Below the pieces are notes generated by a model. The model was not told where the DNA came from. It saw only the letters and a list, made by a program, of their open reading frames with translations, and made no database searches. From JBKCUI01 sp052161605 (GTDB lineage: Bacteria; Planctomycetota; Planctomycetia; Pirellulales; Pirellulaceae), in the NCBI GenBank assembly GCA_052161605.1, contig CP197409.1: DNA of 64,000 bases; one strand, written 5' to 3'. The translations under genes and the position numbers were made by a program. The first letter of the stretch is position 1, and every line of letters starts with the position of its first letter. This document shows positions 34,950 to 46,638 of the stretch, piece after piece.

Positions 34950-36776
34950 AACCGCTACGATTCCCTCGGACGAGTCACCTATCAAACCACTTGGCTCATC
35001 CCACGTGGAGCCATCAGCCCCGCACTGCCCCCTATCGCAGGCTTGGGAGGAGTCTCCCTTTCGAACGCCATCGCCAAACTAGCCCAAACCACCGCCAACG
35101 GCGGAGCAGGCATCACCTTTAGCGCCACCGCTCCCGGTCGCGTTACCGTCGTCATCAACTCCGAAGACGAAATCAGCTTCTCCATCGCCGATGCGGCTGG
35201 CCGCACCGTCATGAGTGACAAACTCAACAATTACCGAGGCTCAGGCTCCACCGCCCTCAATACCCTGGCCACCTGGTCTTGCACCGTCCACGACGCCACC
35301 ACCAGCCTGAGCGGCTTCGGAACCGTCCTGGTCACCACTAGCGTCGACTCCCTAGGTAAAACCACCTCGACCTGGACCGACGGTGCAGGTCGCACCCTAC
35401 GCAGCATCGATCAACTGGGCAAAGTCACCACCATGACTTATGACCCGATCGGCAGGAAAGCCACCGAATCCCTCGCCATCGCCAGCCGAACCTACACCAC
35501 CACAAGCGAATACAATTCGCGAGGCGAACTCACCAAAGTCACCTATCCCGACAGCTCCATCTCCGAGCGAACCTACCACGACACTGGAGCCTTGCACCTG
35601 TTGAAACTGGACGGTTCCACCATCAGCACCAGAACCTACGACGACGGTCGCAGGCTCACCGGAGAAACTCTCGGAAACGGGGTCACGGGAACCAGAACCT
35701 ATTCCACTGATAATCTTTTAACGGGAATTAAGTATGGAGGAACCGGTACTGCCATCGGGAACCTGAGTTATACTTGGAACGCGAACAAGAACAAAACTTC
35801 CGAGACCATTGGCGGAACAATGAGCGGCTACGGGTTCACTTCAGCAGGCACGAGCTACGACGACGAAGATCGTCTCACAGGCTATTCTCGCGCCAGCGGA
35901 ACCTTCACCCAAGCTTGGAACCTAACTCCAGTTGGCGACTGGAACAGCATAACCACCAACGGCACGGCGCAAAACCGCACCCACGGCCCCACGCACGAGC
36001 TCCTCACCGCCGCAGGCCAAAACATCACCACCGATGTGACAAGCTTGTTTGGCTCTTTTTCCTTACACCTTAATACTTACACCTTACCACCTACTACATT
36101 CGCCAGCTACATCGACGAACCCGTCGTGCGCAAGGCAGCGGGTACCGGCGGCACCATCCATTACTACCATCGCAACCAACAGTACTCGATCACCGCTATG
36201 ACCACGTCGACTGGCGCAGTTGCAGAGCGATACGCGTACACCGCGTATGGTCAACCTACGATCCTAAACTCCAGCGGAACTGTGCTTACGAGTTCTGCGG
36301 TTGGTAATCGATACACATACACAGGTAGAGAATGGGATGAGACGCTTGGCCTGCATCACTTCCGTGCTAGATGTATGAGCCCATTGGCGGGGAGGTTCTT
36401 GGGAAGGGACCCGATTGGGTATGCAGGGAGCGAGTGGGCGTTGTATGAGTTTATTGATGGAAGAGTGATGGTGCTGACTGATCCAGCTGGGCTTACAGCC
36501 TATGAGGCCCCGGTTCTAGAGCGCGCTGTCGTGAATAATCCGCCGGTTGGAAATCCGCCGGTTGTGAATCCTGGAATCGGCGGGAGAGTCTGCAATACCG
36601 TTAAGTTTTGCGTAAAATGGGGACTCAGGGGAGCTGGGGTCGTCGGTGTTGCATGTACCACTGTTGTTGACGCGTCTAAGCAGCGTGACTGCCTAATTAA
36701 CGCACAGGGGCCATTGCTACGTACAAGAAGCAAAAGTCAGACTCGAAACTCTAGATCACTGTTTGGATCTCGGTGA
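34947..36776 (+). pseudogene. 5'-truncated RHS repeat protein with frameshifted tip
   Basis: The open frame runs from an in-frame TGA at 34944 to the TGA at 36774; the first start-like codon is the TTG at 35043 (577 residues). RHS similarity already begins at 34956 (YDSLGRVTY), so the 5' part is lost at the IS21-like edge. Many YD repeats follow (YDPIGRKATESLAIASRTYT; SRGELTKVTYPDSS; YDDGRRLTGETLGNG), then the core GNRYTYTGREWDETLGLHHF, GRFLGRDPIGYAGSEW and LTDPAGL. The variable tail reads to a stop at 36774, but from 36697 the next frame is open to 36909 and has better protein character (LDHCLDLGDKDSKARSDFCK; KNFWKNFCWARYLP). A slip at the GGGG run at 36707-36710 would join them. No signal peptide remains. 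Confidence 0.75.
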
Positions 36777-36905
36777 TAAAGATTCAAAAGCGCGTTCTGA
36801 CTTTTGTAAACACTTCGACGATTGGTTCACAAGGAAATTATGTTATGAGGCTGCGAATGGTAGTAAAAACTTTTGGAAAAATTTCTGCTGGGCACGCTAT
36901 CTCCC

Positions 36906-37229
36906 ATGATTAGGGGTCCGTTTGCATCGACACGGTTTGAATGTACTTACGAGCATGGAGCACACTTCATCTCTGAAGCTGTTTTTCATGATATCGATGA
37001 GGTAAAACTAGGTGACTCAGTAACTGAGGCTTATTTATCGCTATCGTTCGAACCATTTTTCGCATTGGATTCTATAAAAGGTGTGGATTCAATCCATGCG
37101 ATCTGCATAGGGCTCGAACTTTTCCGTAGGGCTATTAAAGCACACGTAGACAGTGGCGGAAAGATTTTTTATCCAGGGGGAAGAGTGTCGGTTGATCCAG
37201 AGAGTTGGGGCATTATTCGAATCGAGTAA
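36906..37229 (+). CDS. Putative immunity-type protein next to the RHS tip
   Basis: 107 residues from the ATG at 36906 (a TTG at 36873 is possible). This ATG overlaps the TGA that closes the shifted RHS tail frame (ATGA, 36906-36909), the usual sign of translational coupling between an RHS toxin and its immunity gene. The sequence is a small alpha/beta protein with ECTYEHGAHFISEAVFHDID, AYLSLSFEPFFALDSIKGVD and SIHAICIGLELFRRAIKAHV. The last part recalls DUF6968-type proteins, which I hold loosely. The 3' end runs into repeat copy C. Confidence 0.5.
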   Translation: MIRGPFASTRFECTYEHGAHFISEAVFHDIDEVKLGDSVTEAYLSLSFEPFFALDSIKGVDSIHAICIGLELFRRAIKAHVDSGGKIFYPGGRVSVDPESWGIIRIE

Positions 37230-37244
37230 CTTAGATATAATATT

Positions 37245-37460
37245 GTTCACAGAATAAGAGATAGACTTAGTCATTAAGGTCTCCGCCAATTGCGGTCGGG
37301 CGGAAGAAGTTTGAAGGGTGAAGTTGGAAGTTTGAAAGAAGGCCAATCTTTTCCCTATAGGATTTCCAAAGGTGTTTTGGATTTTCTATCGTTCCGATCG
37401 GGGCTCAAGCGAGCCATGAGATACCGTTTTCGAGCACGTTGTTGCACCGAATTCGGTCGT
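37245..37460. repeat. Dispersed palindromic repeat family, copy C (first block)
   Basis: Starts GTTCACAGAATAAGAGATAG and matches 2370-2585 and 38240-38460 at most positions. The match stops after ACCGAATTCGGTCG, and the next 130 bp (37461-37589) are unique with no gene. The minus-strand open frame 37089-37346 is a repeat by-product. Confidence 0.7.
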
Positions 37461-37562
37461 TAAAAGAGGGTTTTTGGCTTTCAGCGAATACGATCCAAGC
37501 GGTCGCATGAGGATTGCAACTTTCCTTGAACTTCGGGCATTGTTGTGATCAATGCAATGCAC

Positions 37563-38342
37563 TTAATTCTCCGGCAACGGTAGTTGGACCATCGATAGCT
37601 CAAAGCTACTCACACGAGTGCACGAACACTCCAGTTGTGAGCAGGTTATCGTTTCGCCAACTTGGAGCTCACTGATCGACGCGAACTCTTGGCTCGTGAA
37701 CCACCAGTCCTGCAGCGTGAGTTGCGGGATCCGGAGCTGTCGACTGGCGGCGAGTAGGATCTTATGTACCTTGTCATCCATCGTCGTGTAGATCACCGCA
37801 AAGAATCGCATCCAATGATAGATCTTTGAGATATCATTCTTCGTATCCCACGGGCTTCGATATTCCGTGAACTCCATCTCGCGCTGACCACATTGTTTGC
37901 ACTTCGGTTTACTCAGTGCCTTGATGGCTTCGCTACGCGGCGCTTGATTCTCGCGGATTTGATACTCTGCTTCTGAGATACTCTCTTGAAGGAGGGTTCT
38001 TGTGTTTCTTACCCCGTCGGGATCGTCGATCTCACGTTGTTCCCGTTTGGCTTGTTCGATCGCTGCCCGGGCCTTGCCCACCATGGCCGTTCGATCGCGA
38101 CCACTAAAGAGTCCTGCGTATCGCATGCGTCTGACTTCTGGTGGGACGATATGCTTGAGGAATCTCGCAACGAATTCATCCCCCGACATCGTTTCCTTTT
38201 TGTAGACTTCTTCTCGGTAGTCCCATTGGCTGATGGTGACGTTCACAGAATAAGAGATAGACTTAGTCAGTAAGGTCTCCGCCAATTGCGGTCGGGCGGA
38301 AGAAGTTTGAAGGGTGAGGTGGGAAGTTTGAAAGAAAGCCAA
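37563..38342 (-). pseudogene. IS91-family transposase, C-terminal remnant
   Basis: The 259-residue frame contains YREEVYKKETMSGDEFVARF, LKHIVPPEVRRMRYAGLFSG and KCKQCGQREMEFTEY, characteristic of the C-terminal half of IS91-type rolling-circle transposases (SGEEFLRRFLLHVLPKGFxRIRxYG and the CPxCG zinc ribbon). The N-terminal replicase half with the HUH and tyrosine motifs is missing: upstream of about 38241 the frame is repeat sequence (FQTSHLTLQTSSARPQLAET), not transposase. The last 45 residues (DWWFTSQEFASISELQVGE) recur in repeat copies A and B, linking the dispersed repeat to this element's end. Confidence 0.7.
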
Positions 38343-38870
38343 TCTTTTCTTTATAGGATTTCCAAAGGTGTTTTGGTTTTCCTATCGTCCCGATCGGGGC
38401 TCAAGCGATCCGTGAAATACCGTTTTCGAGCACTTTGTTGCACCGAATTCGGTCGTTTGCTCTCCACTGAGTTCACTCAGTGGAAGCACGACTAACAAGC
38501 TAGCCACGACGGACTCTTCCCAACCCCTTCGCTTCCGTCTCGCCTGCGGCGAGACGGAAGCGAAGGGGTTGGGATATAATGGGGGTATGCGTTGCTAGCC
38601 TGCTAGTCATCGCTCCACCGACACAAGGTCGGGATGGAGGCGTGTTCTTGACTCGTGAACCACCAGTCCACCAGCGTGAGTTGCCTTCTTATTCACCCTC
38701 CCGAAGAATTCGGGAGGACCAGAGTGGAGGGACGATCACGAGGGGAGGGGGCTTTAGGAATGCTGACTAGTCAGGGCCTTTATGCATTGCAATGCCTTTC
38801 ACCCTCTCCGAGCTGCGCTCGACTCTCCCTCGAAGGGAGAGTGAATGCCGTAACTTCGCAAAGCCTTGTT
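38245..38870. repeat. Dispersed palindromic repeat family, copy D
   Basis: Same order as copy B, but the IS91-tail block is shortened (only TTGACTCGTGAACCACCAGT and neighbours at about 38648-38690 remain). The hairpin is longer than in copy B: CCCCTTCGCTTCCGTCTCGCC, TGC, GGCGAGACGGAAGCGAAGGGG (about 38524-38567, written here in two arms). The arms grew together, so pairing is preserved. Further inverted repeats are CCCTCCCGAA/TTCGGGAGG and ACTCTCCCT/AGGGAGAGT. Confidence 0.75.
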
Positions 38871-38928
38871 ACAGCATTGCTCTTCGTCGTCTTCTACCAT
38901 CCTGGTATCGCTAATCGCGGTCCCTTGG

Positions 38929-39566
38929 GTCAGCGAGCAACAAGAAATGACCCAGTAACGAGCAAATAGTAATTGGCCCGTTTTGCAATTACATCAAAAA
39001 ACAAGCTTCTGAATTCAACCTCCCCTCGGAAAGAATCCTGCCCAAAAATCAAGCCATGGACTACAGACGTGGTATACCCTGCCTGCGACGCCATGTCGCC
39101 TCAATCAAAACAAAATCCCAGCGTCTTGCCACTGCCACGGTCCGCTTCGAAAAACCTCCGGGAAAAAAGCTCAGTGCAACTGGGGGGCATGTTGGCAAGT
39201 TCCTCGACGCGACTGGCAACTTGATCGATATTTACGTCTTTGTGATCGTTCTGAGCTCCTCTCGCCAGACGTTCATCCGCTTTACAACCAGCATGAAGAT
39301 CCCGCCCCTTAACGAATCCCACGAGAAAGCATTCGAATACTTTGAGGTCGTACCCCACATGATCCTCTACGACAACATGGCGTAAGTCCGTTCCGGGCCC
39401 AATAAACTCAAAACCACGTTTCCGATCCGTCTTCAACATCAATTCCTGTACCTAGCCAGGATTCCTCGAGAGTCTATCAAGAACGCGCTGGGGAAGCTCT
39501 CGAGATAATCTCGCCCACAACGGCACGAGAACAACTCGACAATGGGTCAAAATTATTTGCTCGTTG
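38929..39566 (+). mobile_element. IS21-family remnant
   Basis: Left end 38929-38979 (AACGAGCAAATAGTAATTGG) and inverted right end 39544-39566 (GGGTCAAAATTATTTGCTCG) bracket a decayed IstA gene. The 640-bp length is far below a full element of about 2-2.5 kb, and IstB is absent. Confidence 0.6.
39056..39385 (+). pseudogene. IstA-like transposase fragment (IS21)
   Basis: The frame (109 residues) has VRFEKPPGKKLSATGGHVGK, IYVFVIVLSSSRQTFIRFTT and ESHEKAFEYFEVVPHMILYD then NMA. This matches the catalytic-core stretch of IstA (VxxFVxVLxxSRxxYVxF, HxxAFExFGGVPxxIxYDN). It stops at a TAA at 39383 where IstA normally continues (NMKTAV...). Truncated at both sides. Confidence 0.6.
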
Positions 39567-39984
39567 CCCCTGCTCTCGGGTGGCCTGAAAAAACTCCAGA
39601 ACCGGCAATAATTCTTTCAACTCGTCTTCGCTGTGTTCGTGCGAATGAATAACTCAGTGACACCATTGATCCAGGAAACCCGCGGTCCGGAGCGACTCCT
39701 GCGGCATGTTGTACTTTCAAAATTCTACCGTATGAATCACGATCGAGTCCAGTAACACCTTACCCGATTCCTTAAGACTCCGACTGATCAGGGATCTAGA
39801 AGCCTCCCGAACAATTCGCCCAAGCAAGTCGCACGAACTAAAACGTTGAGAATACGTCGACAGAACTGACACCGATTCGTGCAATTCAGAGAACGAACGT
39901 CAAGCACTCAGACCTTAACCAAATCGTGGGAAACCGATGGAAAAAAGAAACGAAAACTACGGGACCGCCGAAACCTATGGACGT
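39567..39984. other. Gene-free spacer between IS21 remnant and rRNA terminator
   Basis: About 420 bp without an open frame that resembles a known protein on either strand. Probably further mobile-element debris, but I cannot assign it. Confidence 0.4.
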
Positions 39985-40022
39985 AAAAAAAGCTCCTTGA
40001 GTAAACTCAAGGAGCTTTTTAA
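39985..40022 (-). terminator. Terminator of the 23S-5S unit (works in both directions)
   Basis: AGCTCCTTGAGT (39991-40002) and ACTCAAGGAGCT (40005-40016) form a perfect 12-bp inverted repeat, flanked by an A-run on the left and a T-run on the right. On the minus strand the hairpin follows the 5S 3' end at once and ends in a T-run. Confidence 0.9.
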
Positions 40023-40024
40023 AA

Positions 40025-40132
40025 ACCGGCAATACCTACTTTCGCACTGGTGGGCACTATCATCGGCTCGAAAAGCTTAACTACTGTGTTCGGTATGGGA
40101 ACAGGTGTGCCTTTTCGATATGGTCACCGGGA
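40025..40132 (-). rRNA. rrf: 5S ribosomal RNA
   Basis: The minus strand contains the conserved core ACACCTGTTCCCATACCG, AACACAGTAGTTAAGC and GTGCGAAAGTAGGTATTG. The ends CCGG at 5' and CCGG at 3' (helix I: CCGGTGAC with GTATTGCCGG) set limits within a few bases. About 100 bp after the 23S gene. Confidence 0.9.
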
Positions 40133-40232
40133 GAGTGTCATACCGCCGTTAGGCAAGTATGACACATGTTGGATTGGTAAATGCACGCATTATAGTTCAT
40201 TGGTCTTAGCGTTGATTGAACGCAAGATACCA

Positions 40233-43117
<2,885 letters not shown>

Positions 43118-43712
43118 CGGAATCTCATGCTCAACCGCATCCAGCAGAAATCTGCCGCACCCGGATGAACCAATCCCAATTTCTTTAACCCTGTCTGCCA
43201 ACTGCGATTCACATCGCAACCAACACCAGAGTCGCCTATCCTATATTGCGCTCAATCAAAACGGTTCAATTAAACTCATACTGAATAATCAGCAAGCGTT
43301 CTTCTCAGAACCGGTTGAAATTACATCTCGCATAGTTTACCATGGCCGGAAAAACCAAGGCTCCCTACACGAATAAGATGCCATCTACCAATCCAACCAA
43401 ATTGTCAAAGATCAATCTCGCATCCGTCGTTTTGCCGTTTGCGAGGGGGAGTAATCTTAAGTGCTCTTAACTTTGGTGTCAATCGCGTTTTCGATTTTTT
43501 TCTCCCATCCCTTTTTCGGAGACAACTTTCACGACAACCAGAATCGACTCTTAGTCGACCCTGGACATCGCCTCTGTTGCCACCCGCCCGAACCAAACTC
43601 ATCCGCGTCTTGCGACTGCGTTTCGCTTGTCCCGGTCAAGGGAGCGAGAATCATCCAGATTTCCGACTCGGCCGCAAGGCCTATTTTTCAAAAATCTTTC
43701 GGATGATTCTAG
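43118..43712 (-). other. Spacer between tRNA-Ala and 23S rRNA, no gene
   Basis: About 595 bp transcribed with the rRNA unit. I see no protein gene or further tRNA. It presumably holds the 23S processing stem and any antitermination signals, none of which I can pin down. Confidence 0.5.
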
Positions 43713-43785
43713 TGGAGGTGAAGGGACTTGAACCCATGACCCTCTGCTTGCAAAGCAGATGCTCTCCCAACTGAGCTACACCCCC
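43713..43785 (-). tRNA. tRNA-Ala (anticodon TGC)
   Basis: 73 nt on the minus strand: GGGGGTGTAGCTCAGTTGGG, anticodon arm CTGCTTTGCAAGCAG, T-arm GGGTTCAAGTCCC, acceptor strand CACCTCC plus discriminator A. The CCA end is not encoded (next bases are CT). Follows tRNA-Ile by 11 bp. Confidence 0.95.
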
Positions 43786-43796
43786 AAAAGTCTTAG

Positions 43797-43870
43797 TGCG
43801 CGTGCCTGGATTCGAACCGGGGACCTCGTCGTTATCAGCGACGCGCTCTAACCAACTGAGCTACACGCGC
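43797..43870 (-). tRNA. tRNA-Ile (anticodon GAT)
   Basis: 74 nt on the minus strand: GCGCGTGTAGCTCAGTTGG, anticodon arm CGTCGCTGATAACGACG, T-arm CCGGTTCGAATCCAGG, acceptor CACGCGC. First gene of the 23S-5S unit. No 16S gene lies upstream. Confidence 0.95.
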
Positions 43871-43912
43871 GGTACCAAACCTTTGGTTCCTGGTGCGAAA
43901 CCAGGATCGAGA

Positions 43913-43940
43913 ATGGTATCGATCTGTTCGCACCTGTCAA
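43913..43940 (-). promoter_or_regulatory. Promoter of the tRNA-Ile/tRNA-Ala/23S/5S unit
   Basis: On the minus strand: a perfect TTGACA (43940-43935), 16-bp spacer, TACCAT (43918-43913). It lies about 43 bp before tRNA-Ile. Two short hairpins (ACCAAA...TTTGGT; CCTGGT...AACCAGG) follow. The 233 bp up to fdxA contain nothing else. Confidence 0.6.
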
Positions 43941-44103
43941 CGCATTTTCTTCCGAAGTGACCGGTGTTTTTAACCACCCTCATTTCCGAGCCCTAGGTAT
44001 CGACGCGACAAACCCAGGGCTTTAACAATACTTGCACTTTCCGAGCGACTTCTTGCCGGCGACGGCTAATAACCTCCGAAAACTCAAATTCGCTCATCCA
44101 AAA

Positions 44104-44379
44104 CTAGTCGACCAACGGTTTTTTCTTCTCTGTGATCACCTTGCATTGCGGTGCCATGTCTGCGTTCATCTGGATATAGTCCTTCCACTCGTCCGGCACG
44201 TTGTCTTCGTGATAGATCGCCTCCACTGGACACTCTGCTACGCATGCCTCGCAGTCAATGCACTCGTCCGGGTGGATGTAAAGCATCTTTTCACCCTCGT
44301 AAAAGCACTCGACCGGACAAACTACTACGCAATCGGTATATCTACATCCCACGCACGGCTGGGTTACAATGTGCGCCAT
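44104..44379 (-). CDS. fdxA: Ferredoxin, FdxA (7Fe) type
   Basis: 91 residues. Cys pattern: PCVGCRYTDCVVVCPVECF (C9, C12, C17, C21) and HPDECIDCEACVAECPVEAI. This fits the seven-iron ferredoxins in which C9, C17 and the last Cys bind [3Fe-4S] and the rest [4Fe-4S]. A small cytoplasmic electron carrier. The C-terminal tail (PDEWKDYIQMNADMAPQCKV) is the usual extension. It has its own space between the rRNA promoter and the divergent sigma factor. Confidence 0.9.
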   Translation of the reverse strand: MAHIVTQPCVGCRYTDCVVVCPVECFYEGEKMLYIHPDECIDCEACVAECPVEAIYHEDNVPDEWKDYIQMNADMAPQCKVITEKKKPLVD

Positions 44380-44519
44380 CTCTCTTCCTCATCGTTCTGC
44401 TAAGTCGCTGAAAATTCCCTGCAACGGTTCGGTCGCTCTCACGACACTTCCCGACCTTAAAACACTACTGTTATAGCATATTTTCGGCCTGCTCGGCATG
44501 GTAGGCAGCCGGAAACCAG

Positions 44520-45209
44520 GTGTCAAGAAACCGATTCTGCTTGCTGTCGACCCCGTACCCACCTAATATTGAAGAAATCTGGCAGGATCACTCCGTTTCC
44601 GACGCTCCTATTCCTTTTCATCCTAAGGCTTCACCGGTGTCTCTTTCCAACCTCGATCGCGACCTGCTGGAACGATGCCTGAATCGCTCTCCAGATGCCT
44701 GGAAAGACTTCTCCGATCGATTCCTTGGACTGATCCTGCACGTGGTCAACCAAACCTCCACGTCCAGGAACTTACAAATCACACCGGAATCTCGAGACGA
44801 TCTGGTAGCCGAGGTCTTTCTCTGCCTGCTCGATAGAGACTTTGCCACCCTACGCCGTTTTCGCGGGCAAAGCTCCTTAGCGACCTACCTAACGGTTGTC
44901 GCACGCCGAATTATCATTCGCCGATTAGCGCAGCTCCGGATACCTGCCTCCCTATCCGATCAGGATCTCGCCTCATTAGAATCACCAAGCCCCCAATCGC
45001 TCTCAATGGAAACGCTATCCCTGGACGACCGGGAAACCCTCGAAAATTCCTTGCAGAAGCTCTCCAACGACGAGGCCCGCGCGATTCGCATGTTCCATCT
45101 CGAAGGCCGTTCCTACCAAGAAATCAGCTCCGAAACCGGCATCCCCCCCCACAGCTTGGGCCCATTTCTCTCGCGAGCACGAGAGAAAATGAGATTGCAA
45201 TCGGAATAA
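44520..45209 (+). CDS. ECF-type RNA polymerase sigma factor
   Basis: 229 residues from a GTG at 44520; a later start is possible since the first 40 residues are not conserved-looking. Region 2 is seen in DAWKDFSDRFLGLILHVVNQ, RDDLVAEVFLCLLDRDFATL and RRFRGQSSLATYLTVVARRI. Region 4 is LQKLSNDEARAIRMFHLEGR then SYQEISSETGIPPHSLGPFL. No anti-sigma gene is adjacent. It converges on purA with 25 bp between the stops. Confidence 0.85.
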   Translation: MSRNRFCLLSTPYPPNIEEIWQDHSVSDAPIPFHPKASPVSLSNLDRDLLERCLNRSPDAWKDFSDRFLGLILHVVNQTSTSRNLQITPESRDDLVAEVFLCLLDRDFATLRRFRGQSSLATYLTVVARRIIIRRLAQLRIPASLSDQDLASLESPSPQSLSMETLSLDDRETLENSLQKLSNDEARAIRMFHLEGRSYQEISSETGIPPHSLGPFLSRAREKMRLQSE

Positions 45210-45234
45210 AACAGACGATCAGTCTTAGAGGCGA

Positions 45235-46524
45235 TCAAATCAAAAAGATGGTCTGCTCGCGATCTGGCCCCACCGACAAAACCCCGATCGGCACCGACAC
45301 CAACTCGCTGATTCGATCGATATAACGCCGCGCATTAGCCGGAAAATCCTCTAGTCGCCTTACGCCCGACACGTCTTGTTGCCACCCTGGCAACGTCTCA
45401 TAAATGGGCACGCAACGCCTCAAATCCTCGGCGGAACACGGAAATTTCGTCGTCCTCTGCCCTTCGATTTCGTATGCGACACACACCTGAACCTCGTCAA
45501 AATGACTTAGAACGTCCATCATCATCAAGGAAAGATAATGGCATCCGCTCAGCCGCGACGTGTATCTCACCGCCACAGCATCAAACCATCCGCAACGCCG
45601 AGGCCGCCCTGTGGTGGTTCCGTACTCTCGGCCAATATCACGGATTTTTTGACCCGTTTCGTCGTTTAACTCGGTCGGAAATGGACCTCCGCCCACACGA
45701 GTGGAATACGCCTTGGCCACCCCAATAACATTCGTGATCCAACGTGCCGGAACCCCAGAACCGGACGAAACTCCTACTCCTGACGAATTGCTGCTGGTCA
45801 CAAACGGATAAGTACCGTGATCGATGTCGAGCAACGAGCCTTGCGCTCCCTCCATCAGTAATTTCTTGCCTTCGTCCACCGCATCCAATAAATAATTGGT
45901 GGTATCGGCTGTCAGAGGCCCCAAAACGCGATTCCAAGCTCGACACTGCTCAATGATTAACTCCGCGTTTAGCCCCTCCAAATCGCTTGGATCTGCTATG
46001 GCTCCCAGCACCTCTCGCTTGGCGGCAACCGTATCACGAACCTTGGCCTCCATCTGATCGCTCAGCAAATCGGTCAGCCGAAACGCATGCGTTCGCCCCA
46101 CCTTATCGCGATAACAAGGCCCGATCCCTCGGTTGGTCGTTCCAATGCTTTCTCCCGAAACAACCGCCTTGTTGGTGGCCTTATCCTCAACGAAATGCCA
46201 AGGCATCACGACGTGGGCTCGCTCGCTAATCATCAAATTCGAACGTGGATTCACCCCGCGGCTCTCCAGCCCCTCCAACTCACGGATCAGCATATTGGGC
46301 TCGATCACCACCCCCGGAGCAATCACATTCTGTATTTCGGACGACAAAATTCCCGATGGAATATGGTGAAGCTTGTAAACATCTTTGCCGCTCACAACGG
46401 TATGCCCTGCGTTCGCTCCTCCCTGATATCGAACGACGATATCGTGGCGTGGGGCCAGCAAATCCACTAGCTTACCCTTTGCTTCATCACCCCACTGCAG
46501 ACCAATCACGCAAGTTGCAGACAC
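45235..46524 (-). CDS. purA: Adenylosuccinate synthetase
   Basis: 429 residues, normal size. It couples IMP and aspartate with GTP, the first committed step to AMP. The start reads MSATCVIGLQWGDEAKGKLV, with Ala in place of the usual second Gly of GDEGKGK. Then YQGGANAGHTVV, PSGILSSEIQNVIAPGVVIE, GTTNRGIGPCYRDK, LLMEGAQGSLLDIDHGTYPF and GRPRRCGWFDAVAVRY. All substrate loops are in place. Confidence 0.95.
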   Translation of the reverse strand: MSATCVIGLQWGDEAKGKLVDLLAPRHDIVVRYQGGANAGHTVVSGKDVYKLHHIPSGILSSEIQNVIAPGVVIEPNMLIRELEGLESRGVNPRSNLMISERAHVVMPWHFVEDKATNKAVVSGESIGTTNRGIGPCYRDKVGRTHAFRLTDLLSDQMEAKVRDTVAAKREVLGAIADPSDLEGLNAELIIEQCRAWNRVLGPLTADTTNYLLDAVDEGKKLLMEGAQGSLLDIDHGTYPFVTSSNSSGVGVSSGSGVPARWITNVIGVAKAYSTRVGGGPFPTELNDETGQKIRDIGREYGTTTGRPRRCGWFDAVAVRYTSRLSGCHYLSLMMMDVLSHFDEVQVCVAYEIEGQRTTKFPCSAEDLRRCVPIYETLPGWQQDVSGVRRLEDFPANARRYIDRISELVSVPIGVLSVGPDREQTIFLI

Positions 46525-46638
46525 TATTTTCCCCTTCGAGAGTCGCTTGAAACACGGTTAAAGGTTAGAGTCTCGACGGAATAACCGGTTTGGTCAAGGA
46601 GCCTGCATTCACAGCACAGCTTCCAAAGAAAATGGAGC

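Noticed and set aside
37089..37346. 85-residue minus-strand ORF after the immunity-like gene
   Set aside because: Its first 24 residues repeat those of the 37563-38342 frame because both start in the same dispersed repeat; it runs antisense into the immunity-like gene.
43871..44103. A 16S rRNA gene or fragment upstream of tRNA-Ile
   Set aside because: Only promoter-like sequence and small hairpins are seen before fdxA; no 16S 3' end (anti-Shine-Dalgarno region) is present.
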